Below, piece by piece: positions 1 through 9,675 of a stretch of DNA of 64,000 bases (within the stretch, counting starts at the first letter, position 1; every line of letters begins with the position of its first letter). Location: assembly GCF_003056055.1 (NCBI RefSeq), contig NZ_PYFP01000003.1:310001-374000 (forward strand), read 5' to 3'. A program made the translations under genes and the position numbers. This stretch comes from Glaciimonas sp. PCH181 (lineage in GTDB: Bacteria > Pseudomonadota > Gammaproteobacteria > Burkholderiales > Burkholderiaceae_D). The notes under the pieces were generated by a model. The model ran no database searches and was not told the DNA's origin. It saw nothing but the letters and a program-made list of their open reading frames with translations.

Positions 1-1316
1 TGCTCTCCGTTACCGCTCTGAATCAGGCCGTGGCGCGCATGCTGGAGCGAAGCTTCCCGCTGACGTGGGTGTCCGGCGAAATATCCAACTTTACGCGTGC
101 CGCCTCCGGACATTGGTATTTCACGCTAAAGGATGATGGCGCACAAGTCCGCTCGGTAATGTTCAAGGGCCGTGCCCAACACGCTGGCTTTACCCCTCGT
201 GAAGGCGACAAAGTTGAAGTACGGGCGCTAGTGACGCTCTATGCGCCCCGTGGCGACTATCAGCTAAATGTGGAGGCGATTCGGCGCGCCGGCGCAGGCA
301 ATTTATATGAAGCATTTTTGCGCCTCAAAGAAAAATTAACGGCAGAGGGCCTTTTCGACTCTGCCCGCAAGCGCCCTATTCCGCAATTTGTTACCTGTAT
401 CGGGGTCGTTACCAGCTTGCAAGCAGCGGCACTGCGCGACATTCTGACCGCACTGGCGCGCCGCGTGCCGCACGTGCGCGTCGTGTTATATCCAACGCCC
501 GTGCAAGGCGAAGGCGCAGCAGAAAAAATTTCCCGCGCCATCAATACCGCCTCGGCTCGCGCTGAATGCGATGTATTGCTAGTCTGTCGCGGTGGCGGCA
601 GCATTGAGGATTTATGGTCGTTTAATGACGAAGGCGTTGCCCGTGCCATCGCTGCGGCGACCATGCCAGTGATTTCCGGTGTCGGCCATGAAACCGATGT
701 CACGATTGCCGACTTCATCGCCGATATGCGCGCAGCAACGCCCACCGCCGCCGCCGAATTAGCCGCGATTCCCCGACTCGACTGGCTATCCGTACTAGAA
801 GGCCACGCAGCGGATATGACCCGCGCCGTGCGGCGACAATTCGGCGAGGCAAGTCAGACCCTTGACTGGTTCACGCGTCGTCTGGTCAGCCCAGCGACGA
901 CGATCAGCCACGAACGCCTGAAGTTACAAAGCCTGCAAACGCGTTTGATGCACGCCACCACTATTCCGCTGAGACAGTCGCGCTATGCAATGTTGCATCT
1001 GCGCACCCGCTTGTCGGCGCAACTGCCGGATACGCGCCCTGCACGCAGTCTTGTAGCAGACCGGGCACGACGTCTGGGCAATGCGCTGACATTACAAAAC
1101 AAACAAAGCCGGTTGGCGCTCAGTGCGCTCAATGCCCAATTGGAACTACTCAATCCGCAACGCACGCTGGAACGTGGCTACGCCATCGTGACTAATGCCA
1201 AGGGCGCGGTCTTACGAGCGCCAAAGGAACTCCAGCCACGTCAGCTCGTCACAATACAACTAGCTGAAGGTAGCGCGAAAGTAGGGATTGATAGCGTGCA
1301 ACCGACCTTCGATTAG
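1..1316 (+). CDS. xseA: Exodeoxyribonuclease VII large subunit (5' end outside window)
   Basis: Large subunit of exonuclease VII, which degrades single-stranded DNA to oligonucleotides together with XseB in the cytoplasm. The reading frame is open from base 3, and the residues before the internal GTG at 30 ([10 protein letters not shown]) match the usual XseA N-terminus, so the true start lies upstream of the window and only a few residues are missing. The N-terminal OB-fold region ([11 protein letters not shown], then [14 protein letters not shown]) is followed by the catalytic core with the family signatures [16 protein letters not shown] and [14 protein letters not shown]. The C-terminal part is basic and helical, ending with LERGYAIV. 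It is followed by a gap and then sodB, a neighbourhood known in Burkholderiales. The identification is secure; only the start is missing. Confidence 0.96.
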   Translation, partial: LSVTALNQAVARMLERSFPLTWVSGEISNFTRAASGHWYFTLKDDGAQVRSVMFKGRAQHAGFTPREGDKVEVRALVTLYAPRGDYQLNVEAIRRAGAGNLYEAFLRLKEKLTAEGLFDSARKRPIPQFVTCIGVVTSLQAAALRDILTALARRVPHVRVVLYPTPVQGEGAAEKISRAINTASARAECDVLLVCRGGGSIEDLWSFNDEGVARAIAAATMPVISGVGHETDVTIADFIADMRAATPTAAAELAAIPRLDWLSVLEGHAADMTRAVRRQFGEASQTLDWFTRRLVSPATTISHERLKLQSLQTRLMHATTIPLRQSRYAMLHLRTRLSAQLPDTRPARSLVADRARRLGNALTLQNKQSRLALSALNAQLELLNPQRTLERGYAIVTNAKGAVLRAPKELQPRQLVTIQLAEGSAKVGIDSVQPTFD

Positions 1317-1690
1317 TGCCGGACTCACGCCTGAGATATAAGCAAAGATTAATAAAGACTAACAACGGGCGCTGTTGAATTCGTCCGATTGCTGCATGGA
1401 ATAGATAAGCGCTTTACAATAACGCGCTTGAACCTGTTAAATACCAGTAGACCTGTCATTAGTCTGTCATTAAGCGACCTAATAATGGTTAAGTCGATAG
1501 CGGTCTGCAACACGATGCTGGAAACATGGAGCCGTATGCAAATACGGAACAGCATCAGCCGGGATTGCATTAATCAGCCGTAACAAGCGGCTTTAGGATG
1601 GCTTTAAGTCAGATTAACGACAATTTTTAAAAGTTTTACCTAGTTAATACACGTTCTTAGTAGCCCAATAAAACTTAGAAAGGACACACC
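1317..1690. other. Intergenic region xseA-sodB
   Basis: This gap has no convincing gene; the short open frames on both strands have no family-like features. A small inverted repeat (AGCCG at 1576-1580 with CGGCT at 1588-1592, then TTT) may be a weak terminator but lies far from xseA. The bases before sodB hold its ribosome-binding site (AGAAAGGA, about 1677-1684), and its promoter presumably lies in this gap. Confidence 0.5.
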
Positions 1691-2269
1691 ATGGCATATA
1701 CACTTCCTCCCCTCCCGTACGCGATCGATGCATTGGCTCCACATATCTCGCAAGAGACACTGGAATTCCATTACGGTAAACATCACCAGACCTATGTGAC
1801 CAATCTGAACAATCTCGTTCCGGGCACAGAATTCGAAAACGCATCATTGGAAGAGATCGTCAAGAAATCATCCGGCGGCGTCTTCAACAACGCAGCACAA
1901 ATCTGGAACCACACGTTTTATTGGAACAGCTTGTCACCAGATGGCGGTGGCGCACCTACTGGCGCTCTGGCCGATGCGATCAACGCAAAATGGGGCACGT
2001 TCGATAATTTCAAAGTAGAACTGACTAAATGCGCAGTTGGCACATTCGGTTCGGGCTGGGCTTGGTTAGTAAAAAAGACCGATGGCACTTTGGATCTGGT
2101 CTCGACTTCTAACGCAGCAACGCCACTGACAACTGATGCAAAACCACTGCTGACAGTTGACGTTTGGGAACACGCTTATTACATCGATTATCGCAATGCA
2201 CGTCCTAAATATCTGGAAGCATTCTGGGCATTGGCAAACTGGGACTTCGCTGCAGAGAATTTTGCTTAA
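1691..2269 (+). CDS. sodB: Superoxide dismutase [Fe]
   Basis: Cytoplasmic iron superoxide dismutase that converts superoxide to oxygen and hydrogen peroxide. The 192-residue length is normal for the family. The four metal ligands are visible: His27 (LEFHYGKHH), His74 (QIWNHTFYW), Asp157 and His161 ([11 protein letters not shown]). Gln70 in NNAAQIWNH is the position and residue typical of iron rather than manganese enzymes. An AGAAAGGA ribosome-binding site precedes the ATG. A strong terminator follows, so it is probably transcribed alone. Hydrogen peroxide from sarcosine oxidase is made elsewhere in the window, but nothing in the sequence ties the two together. Confidence 0.97.
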   Translation: MAYTLPPLPYAIDALAPHISQETLEFHYGKHHQTYVTNLNNLVPGTEFENASLEEIVKKSSGGVFNNAAQIWNHTFYWNSLSPDGGGAPTGALADAINAKWGTFDNFKVELTKCAVGTFGSGWAWLVKKTDGTLDLVSTSNAATPLTTDAKPLLTVDVWEHAYYIDYRNARPKYLEAFWALANWDFAAENFA

Positions 2270-2300
2270 TTAAATTTAGCAAGCGTTGCACAGTTAAACA

Positions 2301-2326
2301 AAAGCCGACTTTCGAGTCGGCTTTTT
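2301..2326 (+). terminator. Rho-independent terminator after sodB
   Basis: A perfect 10-bp stem (AAAGCCGACT with AGTCGGCTTT) closes on a stable TTCG tetraloop and runs into a short T tract, about 30 bases after the sodB stop. Confidence 0.93.
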
Positions 2327-2521
2327 AGTATCCGCTTACTTTCCCCTAATGCAGCAACGCAATTTTCCTGATCGCCCGGCGATCACGGTAAACAACGCCT
2401 TTGCAGCTCCCTGCTAAGCATCCCATTGCACTCCTTCCAAAGCCCCGGACAGACGCCAAAATCGACAGAAATGATCATTGCTGTATCCTAAACCCTTGAT
2501 GATCGAAAGGAGTAGCTGCCG

Positions 2522-3658
2522 ATGGATTTCAATTTTTTATCTACCTTACATGAGGGACCGCTGCGCTCGGGCCTCATCGTTCTGCTCACTATCATTATTT
2601 TCGGCTTGATCGCCGTTATCCTGCATCGTGTAGGCATTTTGCTATTGCGCCGACTGGCACGGAACCGTCCCTTCACCACCAATGCCAGCTTTATCGCGTT
2701 TCGCGCCAGTCGAACCTGCATGGTGTTATTTGCCACTCGGGTCGTGCTGACGGGTGCGCCGGACAACACGCCTTGGCTGATTCCGCTGTCTTATATCACC
2801 TCTGTCGCGCTGATTCTAGCGCTGACCTGGCTCGCCATGCGCTGTATCGAGTCGGTCAGCGTCACAGTCATCAACCGCCATCCGTCCGACGTGATCGACA
2901 ATCTCAAGGCACGTCGGGTATTGACGCAAACCCGAGTACTTGCACGTAGCGCCCATTTTATTGTCGGGTTACTTGGACTAGGTTTTGTACTACTGACTTT
3001 ACCGGGCGCAAAACAATTTGGCGCAAGTTTGCTGGCCTCAGCAGGCGTCGCCGGGCTGGTCGCCGGTATGGCAGCTCGCCCCGTCCTGGGAAATTTTATT
3101 GCAGGATTACAGATTGCATTTTCACAACCGATACGGATTGATGATGTTCTGATCGTCCAGGGCGAATGGGGCCGCGTAGAAGAAATTACCGGCACTTTTG
3201 TCGTCGTTCGGATTTGGGATGAACGCAGAATGATCGTGCCGCTGCAATGGTTCATTGAAAATCCATTTGAAAACTGGACACATAGCTCATCCACGATTCT
3301 GGGAACAGTTTTTCTATGGCTGGATTTCGCTGTGCCGGTAGCCGCATTGCGTGAAGAATTCGAACGCATCTGTAAAGCGTCATCGCTTTGGGATAAGCGC
3401 GTGTGCGTTTTGCATGTCACCGACGCAACCGACCGCGCCATGCAAATCCGGTTGCTGACCAGTGCGCAGGATTCAGGGATCGCCTTTGCGTTACGCTGCG
3501 CCATCCGGGAGGAAATGATTGCCTTCATTGCCAAGAACTATCCACAAGCATTACCGCGCCTGCGTTCGACACTGGACCCGCTAGAGATCCGCACCGCTGC
3601 GCACACTAACGCCGATGCCGATGCCATGACGACGATCATCGACGGCCCACCAAACTAG
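2522..3658 (+). CDS. MscS-family mechanosensitive ion channel
   Basis: Predicted inner-membrane channel of the small-conductance mechanosensitive family, which releases solutes on hypo-osmotic shock. The 378 residues begin with hydrophobic segments near residues 18-38, 75-105 and 140-160. A pore-lining TM3 follows with the Gly/Ala pattern ASAGVAGLVAGMAARPVLGN, then the beta domain (IRIDDVLIVQGEWGRVEEI and IVPLQWFIENPFENWT). The start is supported by GGAG upstream (about 2509). The N-terminal region is longer than in E. coli MscS, which is common in the wider family. It stands alone between the sodB terminator and a convergent HD-domain gene. A role in osmoadaptation beside a betaine cluster is plausible but is inference only. 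Confidence 0.9.
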   Translation: MDFNFLSTLHEGPLRSGLIVLLTIIIFGLIAVILHRVGILLLRRLARNRPFTTNASFIAFRASRTCMVLFATRVVLTGAPDNTPWLIPLSYITSVALILALTWLAMRCIESVSVTVINRHPSDVIDNLKARRVLTQTRVLARSAHFIVGLLGLGFVLLTLPGAKQFGASLLASAGVAGLVAGMAARPVLGNFIAGLQIAFSQPIRIDDVLIVQGEWGRVEEITGTFVVVRIWDERRMIVPLQWFIENPFENWTHSSSTILGTVFLWLDFAVPVAALREEFERICKASSLWDKRVCVLHVTDATDRAMQIRLLTSAQDSGIAFALRCAIREEMIAFIAKNYPQALPRLRSTLDPLEIRTAAHTNADADAMTTIIDGPPN

Positions 3659-3699
3659 GCGCGGAAATTGGCTATCATTGAGCTGTCATTAGCCGTCGT

Positions 3700-4389
3700 T
3701 CAGCCATGATTGTGATTCGGATTGCCACACCGCACGCCGCCCGGATTACCATCAGTCCAGGCTGAATTTAGAATCAGACTGCAAAAATTGACGCGTTTAT
3801 AGTCCGGGTGTTTCAGCGCCAGCACATCCGCCTTGACGTTGCCAAAAGTTGAGTCTGGCTTGTGCATCGTGCCCTGTGCAAACGCGTCGATAATACCTTC
3901 TTTAAAATTTGCTTCACGCGGATGTGCCAGCACGACTTGATTGCGCTGCTCGTCGGTAAAGTCACTATACGCCAAGCCCAACACGTCCATTTCGACACCC
4001 GCAGTAACCAACGCCACCACCGGCTTTTTATGCTGCGCAATCCCGGGCGTGGTGTGCAGCGCGATCGCGTCCCACACCTGCTCGATTTCATTCTCAACTA
4101 TCCCATAGCCAGTCAAAAAAATGCGCGCCGCATTGGCGCCATCTACTTCAAAACGATCATTTTTGCTGCTATATGCCGGGACCAGTCCCATGTCATGAAA
4201 CATCGCGCCGATATACAGCAGCTCAGGATCGTACTGCAATTTTTGACGCTCTCCGGTCAGTGCGCCAAACAAAAACACGCGCGTCGAATGGTTAAATAAC
4301 AAGTCCGATTCCGTGTCACGAACAAGTTGGGTTGCGTCCCGCGCCAATTTGCTGTCGGGGAGACGGATTCCGGCGATCGTATTGCTCAT
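3700..4389 (-). CDS. HD-domain hydrolase, cyanamide hydratase-like
   Basis: A 229-residue protein of the HD superfamily (metal-dependent hydrolases). Visible metal-site motifs are FNHSTRVFLFG, the HD pair in GAMFHDMGL, and the later His in AIALHTTPG, an arrangement shared with Ddi2/cyanamide hydratase-like proteins. The substrate cannot be told from sequence. The ATG at 4389 has GGAGA upstream and opens directly into the conserved region; a longer frame reaching 4593 adds an unrelated N-terminus and overlaps the divergent promoter region. The C-terminus is rich in Asn, His and Gly. It is divergent from a DJ-1/PfpI-AraC regulator that probably controls it. No signal peptide is seen. Activity on cyanamide, nitriles or isonitriles is speculation. 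Confidence 0.82.
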   Translation of the reverse strand: MSNTIAGIRLPDSKLARDATQLVRDTESDLLFNHSTRVFLFGALTGERQKLQYDPELLYIGAMFHDMGLVPAYSSKNDRFEVDGANAARIFLTGYGIVENEIEQVWDAIALHTTPGIAQHKKPVVALVTAGVEMDVLGLAYSDFTDEQRNQVVLAHPREANFKEGIIDAFAQGTMHKPDSTFGNVKADVLALKHPDYKRVNFCSLILNSAWTDGNPGGVRCGNPNHNHG

Positions 4390-4607
4390 GTCATTCTCCA
4401 GATAAAATTCATGAATTAAGGGGCCGATGCTTGCAGGTCTATGCTTGCCTGCAACCCTGTTCACTTTAATTGTTGGCGCTGTTGGGTACAATGCAAAGCG
4501 TGCGTTCAACACTGCCAGACGCACGCCAAATCCGGCCATGACGGTCAACCCTTCGATATCCCGATAATTTCCGTAACGGCGATGTTGGCCCATTTAAAGG
4601 TAATTCG

Positions 4608-5567
4608 ATGCGCACAATTGCCATTGCGATTTTTCCGGGTGTTCAGGCACTTGATGTGGCTGGTCCGGTCGATGTTTTCGCCGAGGCAAACAATTTCCTC
4701 GCGGCTGACGATGGCTATGAGATTACAGTGGTGAGCGCAACCGAGGATGCAGTACGCGCCTCGAACGGTATGCGCTTGTTGGCGGATAGGACGTTTGCCG
4801 ATACAAATCAGCACTACAACACGGCGTTGGTCGCCGGCGGCCCTGGCCTGCCCGATGGCGCGCCAGATCCACGTTTAACCGCATGGCTGATTAACGTTGC
4901 TTCCCGTTGCGAGCGTTATGGATCAATCTGTACGGGTGCGTTTGCACTCGGCCACGCGGGCTTGATTGATGATCGCCGCGTGACGACGCATTGGCAAAAT
5001 GCGCCGCAATTAGCGCAACAATTTCCGCGGGCGCAGGTTGAGCTGGATCATATTTATAGTCGGGATGGCGCTCTGGTGACGTCGGCTGGCGTAACCGCAG
5101 GGATCGATGTATCGCTGGCGTTGGTGGCGGAAGATCATGGCTCACAAATCGCACTTGCGGTGGCGAAGCGGTTGGTTGTCTTTGCGCAGCGTCGCGGCGG
5201 TCAATCGCAGTTTAGCCCGTATCTCAGCACCCCGACTGATGCGACGTCACCGGTTGCCAAAGTGCAGGCGTATGTGATGGAACATATCAGTGAACGTTTT
5301 ACAGTGGAGAAGCTGGCGGAAGTTGCGGGCATGAGCACGCGGAATTTTGCGCGGATTTTTGTTCAGTTAATGAACGTTACGCCGCATGAATTTGTAGAGC
5401 GTGCGCGAGTCGATACGGCGCGGAACCTGCTTGAAAGTACGGATGCGGCGTTGAAGGCTATCGCCTATGATTGTGGATTTGGCACCGCTGATCGGATGCG
5501 AATTGTATTTAATAAGCGCTTGGGAGTCGCACCCAATGAATATCGGACGAGTTTTCAGAAGAAGTAA
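4608..5567 (+). CDS. GlxA-type transcriptional regulator (DJ-1/PfpI plus AraC HTH)
   Basis: A 319-residue regulator. Residues 1-190 form a DJ-1/PfpI-like (class I glutamine amidotransferase fold) sensing domain: FPGVQALDVAGPVDVF, VAGGPGLPDG, and the nucleophile-elbow region GSICTGAFALGHAGL with its Cys. Residues about 215-315 carry two AraC-type helix-turn-helix units (FTVEKLAEVAGMSTRNFARI and LKAIAYDCGFGTADRMRIVF). It lies back-to-back with the HD-domain hydrolase gene with 218 bp between starts, so local control of that gene is likely. The ligand is unknown. It differs from the GbdR-type regulators at 28 and 45 kb, which share the same architecture. Confidence 0.9.
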   Translation: MRTIAIAIFPGVQALDVAGPVDVFAEANNFLAADDGYEITVVSATEDAVRASNGMRLLADRTFADTNQHYNTALVAGGPGLPDGAPDPRLTAWLINVASRCERYGSICTGAFALGHAGLIDDRRVTTHWQNAPQLAQQFPRAQVELDHIYSRDGALVTSAGVTAGIDVSLALVAEDHGSQIALAVAKRLVVFAQRRGGQSQFSPYLSTPTDATSPVAKVQAYVMEHISERFTVEKLAEVAGMSTRNFARIFVQLMNVTPHEFVERARVDTARNLLESTDAALKAIAYDCGFGTADRMRIVFNKRLGVAPNEYRTSFQKK

Positions 5568-5618
5568 TTCGTCCGGATATGTTGGTAGCGAGTGTCGACT
5601 AGCGGCCGCTTTGCACTA

Positions 5619-6386
5619 TTACTTCGCGGTCATTCTGATTGCGCCATCGAGACGGATGACCTCGCCATTCAGGTAGGCGTTTTCGATGATTGTTTTTACC
5701 ATTGATGCGAACTCAGCTGGCTTGCCCATGCGGGGTGGGAATGGGACGGTTTTGCCTAATGCTTCCTGGACTTCGGCTGGCATGCCTAGCAGCATTGGTG
5801 TTTCCATAAGGCCGGGGGCGATTGTCATTACGCGGATGCCAAAGCGTGCTAATTCGCGTGCAACCGGGAGAGTTAGTGCGACTACGCCGCCTTTTGATGC
5901 GGAGTAGGCGGCTTGTCCGATTTGTCCATCGTAGGCGGCGACGGAGGCGGTGTTGATGATGACGCCGCGTTCGCCGTCTGCGTTCGGCTCGGTTTTGCTG
6001 ATGGCGTCTGCTGCCAGCCGCAGCATGTTAAAGGTGCCGATTAGGTTGATTTGGATTACGCGAGCGAAATCGTCGAAGTTGTGGGGGCCGGTTTTGCCGA
6101 GGACTTTTTGGGCTGGTGCAACGCCGGCGCAGTTGATTAGTCCGTGGAGGCCGCCAAAGGTCGCTACAGCTGCATCGACTGCGGCTTTTGCGCTGGATTC
6201 GTTGCTGACGTCGGTGGTGATGAATTGTGCGCGGTCGCCGAGTTCTTTGGCTAGCGCTGTACCGGCTTCCTGATTTAGATCGGCTAGGATGACCTGGCCG
6301 CCCTGTTGGATAATCATGCGGGCGGTGGCAGCGCCCAGGCCGGAGCCGCCGCCGCTAATCAGAAAACATTTATCTTTAATTTGCAT
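5619..6386 (-). CDS. Short-chain dehydrogenase, 3-hydroxyacyl-CoA dehydrogenase type II-like
   Basis: A 255-residue NAD-dependent short-chain dehydrogenase most like HSD10/type II 3-hydroxyacyl-CoA dehydrogenases, which oxidise 3-hydroxyacyl-CoA (often branched or short chain) to 3-ketoacyl-CoA. It shows the Rossmann motif [12 protein letters not shown] at residues 10-21, the acidic residue after strand 2 (ILADLN) that indicates NAD, NCAGVAP, the catalytic Ser region [10 protein letters not shown], and YSASKGG. The usual HSD10 ending ([14 protein letters not shown]) is present. It lies downstream of an acyl-CoA synthetase on the same strand, but 252 bp and a palindromic repeat separate them, so co-transcription is uncertain. 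The GlxA-type gene converges on it with about 50 bp between stops. Confidence 0.88.
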   Translation of the reverse strand: MQIKDKCFLISGGGSGLGAATARMIIQQGGQVILADLNQEAGTALAKELGDRAQFITTDVSNESSAKAAVDAAVATFGGLHGLINCAGVAPAQKVLGKTGPHNFDDFARVIQINLIGTFNMLRLAADAISKTEPNADGERGVIINTASVAAYDGQIGQAAYSASKGGVVALTLPVARELARFGIRVMTIAPGLMETPMLLGMPAEVQEALGKTVPFPPRMGKPAEFASMVKTIIENAYLNGEVIRLDGAIRMTAK

Positions 6387-6484
6387 GTGAACCTCTATTT
6401 TGGATGTGGTTAATTATTGGTGTGAAATTTTGGTTATTCGGTGCGTCTAATTCTGTGTTGCTGTTCAGGAGGATCATAGCGTTA

Positions 6485-6616
6485 GTCGGTAATTTAAACG
6501 GTTTGTTCACAGTGGAGAGTCCACCGGGGGTCGCCCGGCAGCTAGTCACTTTTTCTTGCTTCGGCTAGGCACCCCCGGCTTGCATCAACGGAACACAAAC
6601 CGTTTTAAATACCGAC
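6485..6616. repeat. Palindromic intergenic repeat, copy A
   Basis: The outer arms at 6485-6506 and 6595-6616 are inverted repeats matching at 20 of 22 positions. Inside lie a second pair (CCGGGGGT near 6524-6531 and ACCCCCGG at 6571-6578) and a 48-bp core at 6536-6583. The same core occurs at 48431-48478 with 44 of 48 identical bases and the same orientation. No coding frame fits it. It sits between the acyl-CoA synthetase stop and the dehydrogenase start. It could be a MITE-like or REP-like dispersed element, or a structured RNA or attenuator. Two copies in 64 kb suggest a genome-wide family. Confidence 0.8.
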
Positions 6617-6638
6617 GAACCAAAGCCAACCCTCCCCA

Positions 6639-8342
6639 CTACAACTTACCTTTCGCAATCTCCTGATTCCGCAAAATAAACCTTTGCAACTTCCCACTAG
6701 GCGTCTTAGGTAACTCCTCCAAAAACGCAATCTCCCGAGGATAAGAATGCGCCGCCAAGCGCTTCTTAACATACTGCTGTAACTCAACCGCCAACAACTC
6801 AGACGCTTCATATCCCGCCCGCAGCACAACAAAAGCCTTCACCAATTCCGTCCGCTCAGGATCAGGCTTCCCAACCACAGCAGCCTCCGCAACAGCATCG
6901 TGCTCCAACAGCGCACTCTCAACATCAAACGGCCCAATCCGATATCCCGCCGAAGTAATAATATCGTCATCCCGCCCAACAAAACTAATACTCCCATCAG
7001 CATTATTCTCAACCGTATCGCCAGTCAGATAATAATTATCCCGCGGCGTCGAACCCGATTGCGGCCAATACCCCTGAAACCAAAACAAAGGCGACCGCGC
7101 CCGGTCAGCAGCCAACACCCCCGGCTCACCGACCCCCAGCTCCAGACCCTCCTCATTCAACACCGCCAACCGATACCCCGGCATCGCAAATCCCGCAGAG
7201 CCGGGAAGAAACGAATGCGCCAAACCATGATGATTGCACAGCATCATGCCGTTTTCGGTCTGCCCATAATGGTCATAAATCGGACAATCCAGATATTCTT
7301 TAAACCAGCGAATCACCTCAGGATTCAACGGCTCGCCAGCGCTGCTGACCACCCGTAACTGACCTTTAATAGAACCCGCCAGCGCCTCCCCCGAAGCAAT
7401 CAACATCCGATATGCAGTCGGTGAACCGGCCAGATTAGTGATTCCATACTTCTCAATAACCCGATAACAATTCTCAACCGTGAACGCCCCGTCATACAAC
7501 GTAATTGCATGCCCTAACAACAACGGACCGGTGACGCAATAATACAAACCATAAGCCCAACCCGCATCGGCGATGTTCCAGAACGCGTCTTCCGGCCGGA
7601 TATCCATTGCATAGCGGGCATAGACATAAAACGCCAGCATCGCCCGCAGCGGCACGACGACGCCTTTAGCTGGTCCTGTCGTGCCCGACGTAAACATCAT
7701 CATGAAAGCATCATCGCCAGAGCGCATCACTGGCGCAAAGTCTGTCGATTGCTGATCCAATTGCTCCCAAAAATTCAGATCGCCAGCAATAACGCCTTGG
7801 CCATTCTTGTCCGCAATCGTCAACGCGTTCGGGCAACCCGGAATATCGTTTAACTTATGCCGGTTGTCAGCATCGGTCACGACCAATTTAGCTTCGCTGC
7901 TGATAACACGGTGTTCAATCGACTTCGATCCGAAGGCGGTGAACAGCGGCTGATACACCGCGCCAGCGCGCCAGGTGCCTAAAATAGTGATAAGCAGTTC
8001 CGGTGTTCTTGGCAACAATCCGGCTACGCGATCGCCGGGCTGAACGCCTTGCTGCGTCAACAAATTGGCAAATTTAGCGGAAAGATCACGCAACTGTTCA
8101 AATGTGTACTGCGTGCTGCTGCCATCTTTATTCTCATAAAACAGCGCAACGCGACCCGGTTGCGCATGACGATCGCAACATTCGACGCAAGCGTTGATGC
8201 CTGTTTTTAGGTCGCCGGACAGCACGGCGGCGATCTTTTCGACATCGAAATCTGCATAAAATTGTTGATAGTCCGGATTTTGACTAGTTGCTTGCGCAAC
8301 ATCCCGAATCGCGATTTCACCTGTTAGCACGTCAGCTGACAT
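6639..8342 (-). CDS. AMP-forming acyl-CoA synthetase
   Basis: A 567-residue member of the acyl-adenylate-forming superfamily that activates a carboxylic acid to its CoA thioester with ATP. Motifs in order: the phosphate-binding loop MFTSGTTGPAKGVV near residues 215-228, the adenine-site motif YDHYGQTENG near 360, the hinge region YLTGDTVENNADG then FVGRDDDIITSAGYRIGP, and the catalytic Lys in PKTPSGKLQRF near the C-terminus. This is the acetyl/propionyl or medium-chain branch; the exact acid is not readable. With the downstream HSD10-like enzyme and the divergent AraC regulator it suggests a small fatty or branched-chain acid degradation module, which is inference. The start codon overlaps nothing and is followed by a normal N-terminus. 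Confidence 0.9.
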   Translation of the reverse strand: MSADVLTGEIAIRDVAQATSQNPDYQQFYADFDVEKIAAVLSGDLKTGINACVECCDRHAQPGRVALFYENKDGSSTQYTFEQLRDLSAKFANLLTQQGVQPGDRVAGLLPRTPELLITILGTWRAGAVYQPLFTAFGSKSIEHRVISSEAKLVVTDADNRHKLNDIPGCPNALTIADKNGQGVIAGDLNFWEQLDQQSTDFAPVMRSGDDAFMMMFTSGTTGPAKGVVVPLRAMLAFYVYARYAMDIRPEDAFWNIADAGWAYGLYYCVTGPLLLGHAITLYDGAFTVENCYRVIEKYGITNLAGSPTAYRMLIASGEALAGSIKGQLRVVSSAGEPLNPEVIRWFKEYLDCPIYDHYGQTENGMMLCNHHGLAHSFLPGSAGFAMPGYRLAVLNEEGLELGVGEPGVLAADRARSPLFWFQGYWPQSGSTPRDNYYLTGDTVENNADGSISFVGRDDDIITSAGYRIGPFDVESALLEHDAVAEAAVVGKPDPERTELVKAFVVLRAGYEASELLAVELQQYVKKRLAAHSYPREIAFLEELPKTPSGKLQRFILRNQEIAKGKL

Positions 8343-8579
8343 ATTTGTTCTCCTATAACCTAAAATGGCGCATTTAAGCTGCTCTCTGATGTTGCTGGTG
8401 AGATAAACTATTTACGCTGCTTAATAACAATTAAACAATAGCTGATCATCGCCAAGCCTCAGTCTAGGATATCCATCGCCGACTAGCCATGCCATATCCA
8501 TTCAAGCTGGGCGGTTGAATTTGCAATACGCAGCAGCTTCGGCAACCTTTTCCAGCCCTCTACACCTCAAGAAAATCGC

Positions 8580-9596
8580 ATGAAAGATTGGGAAAAAGAC
8601 ACCATCGGCATCGACTTCGTCCACGAAGCATTAGCAGTTCTGCTCGAACGCGGCTTTGACGCCGAGAGTTTGCTGAATGCAGCAGGAATCTCACCGATGT
8701 TGCTGAAAGCACCGCAAGCAAGGGTCTCGGCAGCTAATTACGGCCAACTCTGGTCCTTGATTGCCAAACAGCTGGATGATGAATTTTTCGGCATGGATAG
8801 CCATCCGATGAGAGTTGGCAGCTTTTTGTTGCTGTGCCAAAGTGTGATCCAGTGTGAAACCTTGGGCAGCGCCCTAAAACAGGTATTAAAGTTTATGCGG
8901 CTAGTGCTCGACGATATCCACGGCACGCTGACGATTAACGACAAGTTTGCACAGATGACGCTGCACGAAGTATCCCCAGCGCCTTCACGCGCATTCACCT
9001 ATGCGACTTTTTTGATTATTGTGCACGGCTTGGGCAGTTGGCTGATTGGTCGGCGTATTCCGTTACTGACGGCCGATTTTCGATGCGAAGAACCACGCTG
9101 CGGCGCTGACTATAAAATACGTTTTAGCGAACAAGCGCGTTTTGGTCAGGCCAGCACTTGCATCACTTTTAATGCTAGCTATCTGGACCTTCCGATTGTT
9201 CAGAACCAACGCACGCTGGTGAATTTTCTGGCTGAAGCGCCCGCCAATTTACTGGTCAAATATAGTAATCGGGATAGTCTTAACGCCAAAATCCGTCACC
9301 ACTTACGCCGCACCGCATTAACTGAATGGCCGGACTTTGATACGTTGTCGCGGCAACTTCACTCAACCTCCTCCACGCTGCGCCGTAAGCTGCATCAGGA
9401 AGGACAATCCTATCAATCGATCAAGGATAATCTGCGACGCGATCTGGCAATCAATCACCTCAGCGGCTCGCGCAAAAGCATCGAAGACATTGCTGTCCAG
9501 CTAGGCTTCGCCGACCCCAGCGCCTTCCATCGCGCATTTAAAAAATGGACCGGCAACAGCCCTGGCGAGCATCGTCGGACCTTATCGAGCAAATAG
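8580..9596 (+). CDS. AraC-family regulator with AraC-like ligand domain
   Basis: A 338-residue transcriptional regulator. The N-terminal ~200 residues resemble the arabinose-binding-like domain found in OruR/ArgR-like regulators (IDFVHEALAVLLERGFD onward). The C-terminal ~100 residues hold the AraC DNA-binding unit (LSRQLHSTSSTLRRKLHQEG, then SIEDIAVQLGFADPSAFHRA and FKKWTGNSPGEHR). It is divergent from the acyl-CoA synthetase gene with 237 bp between starts, making that gene its likely target. A bidirectional terminator follows. The inducer is unknown. Confidence 0.9.
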   Translation: MKDWEKDTIGIDFVHEALAVLLERGFDAESLLNAAGISPMLLKAPQARVSAANYGQLWSLIAKQLDDEFFGMDSHPMRVGSFLLLCQSVIQCETLGSALKQVLKFMRLVLDDIHGTLTINDKFAQMTLHEVSPAPSRAFTYATFLIIVHGLGSWLIGRRIPLLTADFRCEEPRCGADYKIRFSEQARFGQASTCITFNASYLDLPIVQNQRTLVNFLAEAPANLLVKYSNRDSLNAKIRHHLRRTALTEWPDFDTLSRQLHSTSSTLRRKLHQEGQSYQSIKDNLRRDLAINHLSGSRKSIEDIAVQLGFADPSAFHRAFKKWTGNSPGEHRRTLSSK

Positions 9597-9610
9597 TCGG
9601 ATAACGTCAT

Positions 9611-9653
9611 AAAAAAAACCGCCCATCGACGAGTCTCGATGGACGGCATTTTT
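9611..9653. terminator. Bidirectional terminator between AraC regulator and maeB
   Basis: An 11-bp stem with one C-A mismatch (9619-9629 with 9636-9646) is flanked by eight A on the left and a T tract on the right. It can stop both the plus-strand regulator and the minus-strand maeB. Confidence 0.88.
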
Positions 9654-9675
9654 ACATCAGGATGTTTCCCTGAAT

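Noticed and set aside
1349..1583. Short open frames on both strands between xseA and sodB
   Set aside because: No ribosome-binding site and no protein-like pattern; they look like chance frames in an AT-rich gap.
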